In this document: piece after piece, positions 24,487-34,309 of the stretch
Layout of the letters: every line of letters starts with the position of its first letter
Position numbering within the stretch: position 1 is the stretch's first letter
Assembly: GCF_032854445.1 (NCBI RefSeq)
Contig: NC_088304.1
Span: 6,771,704 to 6,831,703 of the forward strand
Source: Liolophura sinensis
Taxonomy: Eukaryota; Mollusca; Polyplacophora; Chitonida; Chitonidae
Direction of reading: 5' to 3'
DNA: 60,000 bases
Program-made: the position numbers and the translations under genes
Notes under the pieces: generated by a model
What the model was told of the DNA's origin: nothing
Database searches by the model: none
The model's input: only the letters and a program-made list of their open reading frames with translations

Positions 24487-26853
24487 GTAGGATTTTCTAA
24501 ATGAATTTTCATGGCTGACGTTTCCTCTGTCACATTCTATACGCTCACGGGTTAACAGTAAAACCTAAAAATTGAAAAGAGCTACATGTAATAAGCACTC
24601 TTCAATACTGTACTATATATTTTGCATTGGTGTTGAAATCTGTACACAGTTTTTATTTTCACGTTTTTTTTTACGTCACTTCAGGTGTGGCCTTCAGTGA
24701 CATTAAATGAGTGCCAAACAATTCTCATGAAATTCTGTTTAGTTTCCGTTTGGGCCAGACCAAAGTAGTTCAACGCAAGAGATAACACAGTAACAGGAAA
24801 CCAGCGCGGAGCAATGCTCAAAGCAATATACTTGACATCATTGGGCACTGTTTAAGCTCGTATTGGCCGATAAAAACCGGAAAGTTTGTTTGGGCGATAG
24901 GATCAAAAAGTTTGTTTGGCGACAGGATGGGAAAGTTGCTTGACCGATAGAATGGGAAAGCTTGTTTAGCGGATATAGTGGGAAAGTTTGCTTAGCCGAT
25001 TGAATCAAAAATTGTTTGGCCGATAGGATGGGAAAGTTTGTGTGACCGATAAGATCAGAAAGTCTGTTTGACCGATTGTTTCGGACAGTTTGTTTGGCCG
25101 ATAGGATCGGAGATTCTGTTTGGCCTATAGGATTGGAAAGTTTGTTTGGCCGATAGGATCGGAAAGTTTCTTTAATCTTACGTACTAAATTCCATTTAGT
25201 TTCATATTAACTTCGTTGTGCTGAAAGATTTTAAATCATTTTGCAGAACGCTGACCTTGCTGAGTTTTGCAACTGGTCGTTTTCTTACGTCATAAGTGGC
25301 TCAGTACAGTTCGATAGGAAGGCCATTGACGACGCTATAACAGGTAATCAACTACCTCTGTTCAGAAAAGTTTAGGTAAAAGATATACGAGTAAGGTGAA
25401 AACACTGATCAAATAAATCAGATAAATTTCGAATTTAAAATCTTGACAAAGTATCTAATTTTTGGACTGATTATTTATGCTGATTAAAACTTACATCAAA
25501 TTCCGGGGCCTCCGTGGCTCAGTCGGTTAGCGCGCTGGCGCAGCGTAATGACCCAGGAGTCTCTCAACAATGCAGTCGCTGTGAGTTCAAGTCCAGCTCA
25601 TGCTGGCTTCCTCTCCGTCCGTACGTGGGAAGGTCTGCCAGCAACCTGCGGTTGGCCGTGGGTTTTCCCCCTCTGCCCGGTTTCCACCCACCATAATGCT
25701 AGCCGCCGTCGAATAAGTGAAATGTTCTTGAATCCGACGTAAAACACCAATCAAATAAATAAAATAAATACATCAAATTCCGGACTTGATGAACCTGTGT
25801 TACTACAGTAAATAATTTAAATGTTGGATGTTGTGTAGTTTAACACTCAAGACAGTCTTGTCATTAGCATCATAAAAATGAAGAGTTTGATAAATTGTTT
25901 GTTCAAACCCATTATATTTATGTCAAATTTGGTCACCTAGGCGCACGAGGAGACTTAGCCAAAACTTGATGACCTCGCCAGGCTGGTAGATTTCGCCAAA
26001 ACTTTGTGACCTCGCCACACTAAAAGATTTCACCAAAACTTGGTGGCTATAAAACCTGGAGACCTCACCACGCGAGGAGACTTCGCCACGCATCTCAATC
26101 ATGTGAAACGCTATTAACCAATAAATGAATATAATTTATTTATTTATTTATTTATTTGATTGGTGTTTTACGCCGTACTCAAGAATATTTCACTTATACA
26201 ACGGCGGCCAGCATAATGGTGGGTGGAAACCGGGCTTTGCCCCGGGGGAAACCCACGACCATCCGCAGGTTGCTGACAGACCTTCCCACTTACGGCTGGA
26301 GAGGAAGCCAGCATGAACTGGACTTTAAATCACAGCAACCGCATTGGTGAGAGACTCCTGGGTCATTACGCTGCGCCAGCGCGCTAATCAACTGAGCCAC
26401 GGAGGCCCCCAAAATGAATATCACAACATAATATATGGTTGTTATGGATCTGCTATTAGGATTGTCAAATCAAAGCCAGATGATATCCATGGAAATGAAG
26501 TTCTTTCCCCTCCCCCACTTCCAACCCCACCCCCCACCCCCAAATCCACACCAGACACACAATTATGAGCAATACAGCACACTGTACCCTTACTTCTTTC
26601 AAAGCATACTACAAACTAACACGAGGTAATACGTTATTGTTGTTTGAAACTTTTTTTCGTTTTACAGCTTTCTTCAACAGCTTGTGTGAACTGTGAAAAT
26701 GTAATATTCAACGTTGACCGGAAACACTCAAGAATCTTGCCCGTCTTCATCGAGGAATATAAGGATTTATTTTGTATCAACATTTATACGAAATATTCTG
26801 CTACAAACAGCAGCTTTGCATGTGATCGACAATACTTAGCCATTTATGTTTAA
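24358..26853 (+). CDS. Small secreted cysteine protein, paralogue 2 (intact; IL-17-like pattern)
   Basis: Exons are 24358-24486, 25247-25343 and 26681-26853, giving 132 aa. Residues 1-19 are a signal peptide and 20-45 an acidic Ser-rich linker. The mature core has Cys51, Trp53, Arg67, Cys77, Cys80, Pro96-Val97, Cys107 and Cys123. Sequons lie at N41, N52 and N118. Known for interleukin-17: a C-x-W start, an R...I..A segment leading to C-x-x-C, a PV strand, then C and a final C-x-C. The present order fits except that the last C-x-C is Cys-Asp-Arg. This resemblance is inference from memory; no search was run. AATAAA lies at 26883. Intron 3 carries two SINEs in opposite orientation. This is the only copy of the three with a full last exon. 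Confidence 0.65.
24866..25175. repeat. 26-bp minisatellite in paralogue 2 intron
   Basis: The unit GATAGGATCGGAAAGTTTGT plus TTGGCC is repeated about 11 times, between the signal-peptide and C-x-W exons. Confidence 0.92.
25247..25343 (+). CDS. Paralogue 2, C-x-W exon
   Basis: 97 nt, phase 0 to 1, with acceptor TTTTGCAG and donor ACAG/GTAATC. It encodes NADLAEFCNWSFSYVISGSV and then QFDRKAIDDAIT. Confidence 0.75.
25505..25768 (+). mobile_element. SINE family 1, full length with 13-15 bp target-site duplication
   Basis: Complete head, body and A-rich tail. TACATCAAATTCCGG is found at 25492-25506 and again at 25769-25783. It lies inside intron 3 of paralogue 2. Confidence 0.96.
25935..26095. 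repeat. Short repeat shared by paralogue 2 and 3 introns
   Basis: Degenerate units of GATTTCGCCAAAACTTGGTG and GACCTCGCCACACTA. Counterparts lie at 32510-32620 at the same place in paralogue 3. Confidence 0.7.
26133..26410 (-). mobile_element. SINE family 1, full length, inverted
   Basis: Complete element on the minus strand with an AAATGAATAT duplication at 26123-26132 and 26412-26421. It lies about 365 bp from the plus-strand copy in the same intron. Confidence 0.95.
26681..26853 (+). CDS. Paralogue 2, last exon
   Basis: 173 nt from the second of two AGs (CTTCAACAG). It encodes ACVNCENVIFNVDRKHSRIL, PVFIEEYKDLFCINIYTKYS and then ATNSSFACDRQYLAIYV and TAA. Using the first AG (26667) would stop after nine residues in phase 1. 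Confidence 0.65.
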
Positions 26854-26929
26854 CGTGCACTTCCATTGTATGCATTTGTAACAATAAACAGAGCAAATCA
26901 AAATCATCCCTAAAATCGGATGAACAAAA

Positions 26930-27142
26930 TTTCTTTATTTGTTTATTTATTTATTCTTCATGTCAGTTTGACGCCGTACTTGAAAATATTTTAGTTCCAT
27001 GCATGCGTGAGTGAAAGCAGACAGAGCCCTCGGGAAAACTATCACATCTCCTGCGCCTAAACCACATAATATAACAAGCCAGAGCTGGGTTCGAACTCGC
27101 GAAAATAATAGATCAACTGATGGAGAACTTCCTGTAGCAGCC
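26930..27142 (-). mobile_element. SINE family 3 copy downstream of paralogue 2
   Basis: On the minus strand a B-box-like GCGAGTTCGAACCCAGC is followed by a GTACGGCGTCAAA region and an A/T-rich tail. A related copy sits at the same place after paralogue 3. Confidence 0.6.
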
Positions 27143-27387
27143 ATTACTTAACTTTGTGTACTTAATTTATTTGACTGATGTGTCTGACATTGAGTCTTAA
27201 ATTTGCAGAATATGTTCTGCTTTACTCACTGGCAAGAGATAGCTAATAGGAGAACATATGAATGCAAAGCTTCAGATCAATTCATAAAATACGCAAATGT
27301 CTATAATAACAAGGATTTTAGTAAGGAAAGAGATGTGAAGTCAGAAATTGCGTAATTACAGTAAATACATGCTTTACTTTTTGAATC

Positions 27388-27522
27388 TGAGGATGTGGTG
27401 GGTTTCCCCAGGGCTCTGCCCGGTTTCCTCCTCCCATAATGCTGGCAGCCGTCGTATAAGTAAAATATTCTTGAGTGCGGCGTAAAAACACCAATCAAAT
27501 AAATAAATCAAATAAATAAAGT
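27388..27522 (+). mobile_element. SINE family 1, 5'-truncated
   Basis: Runs from GGGTTTCCCCAGGGCTCTGC to the AAATAAATAAA tail. Confidence 0.88.
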
Positions 27523-27634
27523 TTAATTTTTGAGATACCACCCTTAACATCCACCCTTACCATTGATATTAATGCACCAACTCCGACGCTTAGGATATCA
27601 CAGGGTATGTCAAAACAAAGAGAATTTCATATTT

Positions 27635-27800
27635 CACCTGGGCGGCTTCGGTTGCCTTATGGTCAGCCTCGAAGTCCGGGGGCCCCGGAATTAAACCGGG
27701 TCATGCTAAAGGTTTTTAAAATGGTTCTAGTTGCTGACTCGCCTGGCGCTCAGCACGAAGAGGCCAAAGCGAGGAATTCAGTTCACAGGCACTTGGAACC
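27635..27800 (+). mobile_element. SINE family 2, head fragment
   Basis: A tRNA-like head (GGTTGCCTTATGGTCAGC) is followed by CTCGCCTGGCGCTCAGCAC, which is shared with the copy at 10038. Confidence 0.6.
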
Positions 27801-27879
27801 GACCAGTAGAGCAAAACAAAACACTACAATGTATTGTACCGTAAAGTTGTATAAGTTATTATAGGCTCCTACTATCCTA

Positions 27880-28030
27880 GGTTCAGTTCCACCTAGTCAC
27901 ATCATGTAGTTTTCACTTTATGGGTCACGTGTACGGGTGGAGAAAGCTGCCTCGTTGGCATGGTCAGTTACCTGAGAGACAACTTGCCTACCTGTGACAA
28001 TTTCACAATTAACTTTCGGTAACTTCGAGC
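27880..28030 (+). repeat. Duplicated 5' flank, copy before paralogue 3
   Basis: TTCAGTTCCACCTAGTCACA and CATCATGTAGTTTTCAC, repeated in diverged form at 34005-34150. Confidence 0.75.
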
Positions 28031-28839
28031 GCTTTTATAAACTACTGTGATTTGTTTTCTGAGAGGGTTATTTCACTTATATGACAATGGTTACGTCAAC
28101 AGGAAAAACTCACAATACTATAGTTTATTTCTTTTATCCAGTCGCATATTTTTATACCAAAATTCCCTGTCTTTGGTGACACGCAGCAACACTAATTCTA
28201 CACAATCGTGTCTTATATGTCTATATTATTGCAAAGGAAAATGCAGTCAGAATACAGTACTCCATACGCCTGGTTTCAACACCAAGAACCTATTGCCTCC
28301 GGTGGCGTCATTATTATTCAGAAAGAACTGGCATGCTGGGTAATGGGCGTGGAGAGTAATTTTGTTTCACAATACAACAACATGCGATTAGAGCAAACTC
28401 CACGCAGTTACACTGCTGCAGTACTTTTCTCAGTGAACAGACTACATTGTTTTTTTTTGTTTTTCATAACAGAATTTCCTAAGATTCAACTCTAAAACCA
28501 TAGTGTTGCTAGGTACGCAGTACATGTGTACCTAACAACATGTGTTGTTACGTGTCACTGACTAAAGACTTTCTAGAAATCCTGTATGATATCGTAAATG
28601 CCGACGATTGTTTTGGGAAGGAACATAAACAAAGGAGAAATTTTACAACAAGCCTCAAGTATCAATATTAAACAGAACAATATTCATACAGAACCGTTTA
28701 ACCATTTATACACGTTTTATATAATCCTCAATTCTTGAACTAGGGCCATTGTTCAACTCCTTATCCCTTTGGGCGACAACTGTCCTAGCTGATAGCAAAA
28801 GCATTTCCTGTTCATCGTGTAAATTTGTTATTTATACGT

Positions 28840-28949
28840 GAGATGTAGCTAGGTAATATACATACATAGACAGCACAGGACACTCTGTAGAGCTACCGTC
28901 ATAGAAGCACACTGCCCCAGAGAACACATCTTTACACGAGGCCTGCCAG
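28840..28949 (+). other. Putative non-coding first exon region, paralogue 3
   Basis: Ends at GGCCTGCCAG/GTATAC, the counterpart of 23256. The 5' limit is unknown. Confidence 0.35.
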
Positions 28950-29045
28950 GTATACACTTTCTCTCCTGTCACAATCGCTTTGACACATTTGACAAGAATT
29001 TTGCTACGTTTACACTGGAATTTTGCCACCGTATGGTATTTTTAC

Positions 29046-30905
29046 GGAAGTCCTTTGCTCCATGAGTACATGAGTACTGTGTACCTTGTACATGAATGCC
29101 ATGTACATGAGTACTGTATGCCAAGTGTAATAAGCAATATATACTTGTATAATGAATACTGTGTACCTTGTATATGAGTGCTGTGTACCTTGTACATAAA
29201 TGCTGTGTACCTTGTACATGAGTACCGTGTACCTTGTACATGAGTACTGTGTATCTTGTATATGAACGCTGTGTAGCTTGTACTGTTTATGAGTATTGTG
29301 TACCTTGTATTTGAGTGCTGTATGCCTTGTAGATGAATGCTGTGTACCTTGTAGAAGAGTATTGTGTACCTTTTACTTGAGTACGGTGTACCTTATACAT
29401 GAGTAGTGTGTTCCTTGTACATAAAGACATTGTACCTTGTATATGAATGCTGTGTTCCATGTACATGAGTATTGTGTACCTGGTATATGAGCATTGTGTA
29501 CTTTGTACATGAGTATTATGTACCTGGTACATGAGCACTGTGTACCTTGTACAATCAGTACTGTGTACCTTGTATGACCAGTACTGTCTACCTTGTATGA
29601 CGAGTTCTGTGTTCCTTGTACTTGGGTGCTGTGTATCTTGTATGGCGAATACTGTGTCCTTTGTACTTGAGAACTGTGTACCTTGTATATTGAGTACTGT
29701 GCATATTTTACATGAGTACTGTGTATCTTGTATATAAATGCTGTGTACTTTGTATATGAGTACTGTGTACAGTTCACTTGTGTAATTTGTACCACGTACA
29801 TGAGTACTGTGTACCTTGTATACTGAACCCTGTGTTCCTTGTACATGAGTACTGTGTACCTTATATAATGAGTACTGTGTACCTAGTACATGAGTATTGT
29901 GTACCTTGTACATGAGTACTGTGAACCTTGTACATGAGTACTGTGTACCTTGTACATGAATACTGTGTTCCGTGTACATGTGTACTGTGTACCTTGTGCA
30001 TAAGTACTGTGTACCCTGTACATAAGTAGCGAGTACATGAGTACTGTGTACCTAGTATAATAAGTAATGTCTACTTGTATATAAATACTGTGCACCTTTC
30101 ATATGAGTAGTGTGTACCTAGTATAGGAATGTTGTGTACCGTGTACCTATTATACGAATGTTATGTACTGTGTACATGAGTACTGTGTACCTTGTATATT
30201 AATAGTGTGCACCTTTCACATAAGTAGTGTGTACCTAGTATAGGAATGTTGTGTACCGTGTAAATGAGTACTGTGTATGTTGTACATGTGTACTGTGTTC
30301 TTTTGTACAGTTATCTTGTACATAAGTACCCTGTATCTACTACGATTTGTACTGTGTACCTTTACATGGGTGCTGTGTACCTTGTATTTGAGTACTATGT
30401 AACTTGTAGATTAGTACTCTGTACCTTGTAAATGAGTACTGTGTACCTTGTAAACGAGTACTGTGTACCTTGTACATGAGTACCGTGTTCCGTGTACATA
30501 GGTACGGTGTACCTTGTACACGATTACAGTGTTTCTTGCACGTGAATGCTGTGTGCCTTCTACATAAGTGCTTATTACCAAGTACATGCGTACCGTGTAC
30601 CTTGTACATGAATATAATGTACATGAGCACTGTCTCCGTAGTACAATGTGTACTGTGTACTTTTTGTGCTGTGTACTTTTTGTAACGAGTACTGTGTACC
30701 TTGTATAATGAGTACTGTGTACCTTGTATAATGAGCTCTATGTTCTTTGTATGAGTACTGTGTATCTTGCACATGGTGTGTACGTTGTGTAATGAGTAAT
30801 GTGTACCTTGTATAATGAGCTCTGTGAACCTTGTACATGAGTACTTTGTGCCTTGTACATAAGCACACTGTGTACCTTGCATATGTGTAGGCGTTGTGTA
30901 CTGGT
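29046..30905. repeat. 22-bp minisatellite, about 85 copies
   Basis: Degenerate unit GAGTACTGTGTACCTTGTAC plus AT. It sits in the 5' intron of paralogue 3. The related short array at 24100-24270 holds the same position in paralogue 2. Confidence 0.95.
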
Positions 30906-30962
30906 GTATTTCCTGTGGCACAAAGATTTCCCAAGGCTTTAGTAATTTTGAAAATCTAACCG

Positions 30963-31130
30963 TCTTGATGATATTTTCTGCCCCTTACAGCTTCACTCTC
31001 CCCCCCCCCCCCCCCAAATCCAAAGTCACGATGAAGGTACAGATGTTCACCTGTTTTCCTTGTCTAACCTTTGCTGATGATAATTTCTGCCCCATACAGC
31101 GTCACCTCCTAAAACACGATGAAGGTACAG
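30963..31130. repeat. Duplicated exon start before paralogue 3
   Basis: A decoy copy of the acceptor and ATGAAGGTACAG (ATG at 31030) precedes the real one (ATG at 31119). A 17-base C tract lies at about 31000-31016. Confidence 0.85.
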
Positions 31131-31247
31131 ATATTTACCTGTCTTCTCTTGCTCCTTGGTGCTGGTATGTGCTCACTGCCCACGCAAGGAAGTGACGACT
31201 CCAAGGCTGTTGAGATCAGCTCCTCAGGATCCAATCTTAATCTCACG
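31119..31247 (+). CDS. Paralogue 3, signal-peptide exon
   Basis: Acceptor CCCCATACAG ends at 31099. 43 codons end at ACG/GTAGGA. Confidence 0.7.
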
Positions 31248-31254
31248 GTAGGAC

Positions 31255-31685
31255 TTTTAAACGGTTCAACAGAAATGGTAAGACGCTAGCGTAAGCTAGG
31301 GTGGCTGAACAAGGGTTCAGCAGAAAGGGTAGGAAAGCTAGTCTAAGCTAAAGTTGGCTGAACATGGGTTAAACAAAATGGTGAGAAAGCTAGCTTAAGC
31401 TGAAGACGGTTCCACAAGGGCTCATTAAAAATTTGGAGGGTGGCGGAAGATTAGCTTAACATAAGCATTACCCAATAGGCGTTATTCAGAAAGCAGTGAG
31501 AACTGGCTTATTTTTTACCTTACCAAAGGGGTGTTGTCCAGAGTGTATTGGAAGGCTGGTTTAAGCTTAACTTAACCAGATAGGAGTTGTTCAGAGGGTA
31601 CAGGCAGACTGGCTTAAACTTAACTTAACCAGATAGGAGTTGTACAGAGGGTATTGGAAGGCTGGTTTAAACTTAACATGAAGAA
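31255..31685. repeat. Degenerate minisatellite in paralogue 3 intron
   Basis: Units of about 50 bp with GCTAGCGTAAGCTA and GGCTGAACAAGGGTTCA pass into about 55-bp units with AACTTAACCAGATAGGAGTT. Confidence 0.8.
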
Positions 31686-31977
31686 AATGATTTTAAAGCT
31701 CGGACTGAAAGAGTGGATGGGAAAATTTGTTTAATTCCATATGATGAATTTCATTTACTTTCTGAATTTGACGCATCTGAAATATACGCGTTTTCCCGTT
31801 ACCATTGAAAACTGCTGAATACTGACTGCCAGGAAACAATTTCTCAATCCGTAAAATTACCTATATTTTTCAGAGATTGTGGTGCTAATTTTATTAATGA
31901 AGCTGGTCTTTGGTAATTTGACTTTTGTTGGAATTTAGATAGTCGTTGTGTTAAACAGATTCTGAATGGTTTTGCAG

Positions 31978-32074
31978 AACACCGACCTGGCTGGGGGTTG
32001 TTCCTGGTCGTTTTCCTACACCATCCGGGGCTCGGGGCAATACAATAGAGCGGCCATCAACAAAGTCCTGGGAG
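31978..32074 (+). CDS. Paralogue 3, C-x-W exon
   Basis: 97 nt, same phases as paralogue 2, acceptor TTTTGCAG, donor GGAG/GTAGTC. Confidence 0.7.
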
Positions 32075-32509
32075 GTAGTCAGTCACCTTTGTTCAAACCG
32101 ATTTATAGTGTTTGTGGAACTACGCCATAAAACCAGTGCCTTTTTACGAAAAGGTGGATAGGGGTTCAAAACCTGATATTGTTCAACTCGGGGGAAAAAG
32201 GTCTGAGCGTTTAAGTAAATGATATTCCAGTAAGGCGAAAGCATTGACAAAATAAATAAATAAATGGTAATTTTCATCTATCTTCAAATTAAAATCTAAG
32301 CATATAATTTTGGGATTTGTTGAAACTGTAGTTATTGCAGCATATGATTTAAACTTTTTTGGATGTTGTATAGCTTAACTAGCAAGACAGTTTTGTAATT
32401 AGCCTCCTAGAAAATAACAGCTTGATAAATTTAACTGTTTGAAAGTAAGATTAACACATACTTTACCTGGGGATCACTTATCTTGTCAAACGTAGAGACT
32501 TTTCATGAA

Positions 32510-32620
32510 TCTGGTCATCTCGCCAAACTAGCAAATTTTGCCAAAACTTAGTGATTTCTACTAATTTTGGTGACCACGCCGAACTAGAAGATTTCGACAA
32601 AACCGCATGAACTCGCCAAC
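32510..32620. repeat. Short repeat, paralogue 3 counterpart
   Basis: Units with TTTTGCCAAAACTTAGTGAT and CACGCCGAACTAGAAGATTT, parallel to 25935-26095. Confidence 0.65.
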
Positions 32621-32665
32621 GTTGTTCAAGCCTGTTTTTGTGTGTGTTTCAGCTTTCTTCAACAG

Positions 32666-32724
32666 ACTGTGTGGAGTGGGAAAATGACACATTAACATTG
32701 ATCAGAAGCACTGAAGAACATTGA
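32666..32724 (+). pseudogene. Paralogue 3, shortened last exon
   Basis: The acceptor CTTCAACAG is conserved. The exon reads DCVEWENDTLTLIRSTEEH and TGA. Confidence 0.55.
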
Positions 32725-32929
32725 CCATCTTCATCGAGGAACATAATCATTTATTTTGTGTCAACATTCATGCTAGATATTCAGTCAAAACATGTTTTTG
32801 CCAATTCTTTCTGTCACCCTTGTGTTAAAGTTTACTTCCATATTATGAATGTGTAACAACAAATAATTACAATTAAAAAACATACAAAAATTATTCTGTT
32901 AGTTCACGTTTATGATATATTTGTTTCCT

Positions 32930-33125
32930 TGATATGTGTTTAGACACCGAACACAGGCTTTTCACATCTATGACGGCGGTCAGCTTTATGGGTTTGCTAA
33001 CATTCCGGGGTAAGTTACAGTACCTCCTGACCGGAGGGCTACAACAAAATAAGCGATAGCAGGTTTCGAACCCTGGATATTTTGATCAATGCGTGGATCA
33101 GGATCTCCAACCAGAAGCCATTACC
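32930..33125 (-). mobile_element. SINE family 3 copy downstream of paralogue 3
   Basis: Contains GCAGGTTTCGAACCCTGG and CAACCAGAAGCCATTACC, parallel to 26930-27142. Confidence 0.55.
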
Positions 33126-34004
33126 TTTTTATATTCATTTATTTGATTTCTTCGATTGGTGTATTACGTTTGTCATCGGAACTATACGTCGAATCTTACT
33201 TTGTGGAATAAATTTCTACTTATATGCTTCAACTAACGGTATATACTCTGACGAGTACACGAAACTATACACGTTAAAGCGAGATAGCCGGATCAAGATT
33301 TAAAACTTTGAAACTCCACAGTGTGATGGAGCTCGATGAATACAGCTTATGTGCAAAATTACAGCTTTCCGCTATGTCCCATATTCGAGTAGTAGCGTAA
33401 GGCTCAACATTTTTAACTTTCGAATTTTCCAGGCGACAGTGTTCCTAAACAGACAATAAGGCAGGACTATCTCATAATATACCTGTGGGATCTAGAGCTT
33501 GTAAAAGTTGGACTTGCAGCAGGTAGCCCTCAGAAGCTCAGGTGATCGGGAAATTCCGTTGTCAAGGCACGTCGACAGTCGGCCATGAAGGATGTAAACA
33601 AACGCGTTCTGACTTCGTTACATATTAATAGCCAGATCTCTTAAACTGTAACAGGGTATGGTTGAAAAGTCCAGTCGAACAGATCCGAGTAAACGTTTCA
33701 AAATAACTCAGGGAAAATATTTTTTCCGAGCTTATCCGACCACGCCGCCTTAAACTCACCTTGAAATTATCGCACTGAAGTGTAATTATAAAATTAATAC
33801 AATTCAGAAAAAAAAGGAATGAAAATATGATCGAATTGAACACATACATGTGGTATCTTTTCCTACACAAAATGCACACTACAAACATCAAAACTTGCAC
33901 TGTGCACGTGTTTACTTCACTTAGACGTGTTACCATCAGTACAATTACTTATACATATACATAAATTCATTTCAGAAATGTTCATTGTGTCAACATGGCG
34001 AGGT

Positions 34005-34150
34005 AATTCAGTTCCATTTGGCTACATCATGTAGTTTTCAGTTCATGAGTTACGCTGCAGGAAGCCGCATGACAAGTTTTCTAACAGATCGTCTAACGCA
34101 GAACAGCATCCCTATCAGTGATAACTTCGACGTCAATTAACACAATAGGC
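34005..34150 (+). repeat. Duplicated 5' flank without a gene
   Basis: TTCAGTTCCATTTGGCTACA and CATCATGTAGTTTTCAG match 27880. No signal-peptide exon follows before 40 kb. Confidence 0.75.
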
Positions 34151-34309
34151 CTACTTTCCCAAAACCACTCATTTATTTCACAAGAAAATTAAACTCATTT
34201 ATGACGATCGTTAGGTTGACAGGGCATGCGGAGGAAACCAGCTGGAGTCGGAAAAGAAAAGTCACAGTCAGTTAGATCGGAGTGTGAAAACACACGTGCT
34301 CAGTAGTCG

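Larger units (their letters stand above)
31119..32724 (+). pseudogene. Small secreted cysteine protein, paralogue 3 (truncated)
   Basis: Exons are 31119-31247, 31978-32074 and 32666-32724. The signal peptide (MKVQIFTCLLLLLGAGMCS) and C-x-W exon (DLAGGCSWSFSYTIRGSGQY) are intact. In the last exon the second Cys of C-x-x-C is Trp, and a one-base difference from paralogue 2 shifts the frame to an early TGA, giving 94 aa. Sequence alignable to the rest of the paralogue 2 exon continues untranslated to about 32820. This is most simply a decaying copy. A short functional product cannot be excluded. Confidence 0.6.

Noticed and set aside
29287-30921. Long minus-strand frames rich in Tyr-Thr-Val-His
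   Set aside because: Translation of the 22-bp minisatellite in shifting frames.
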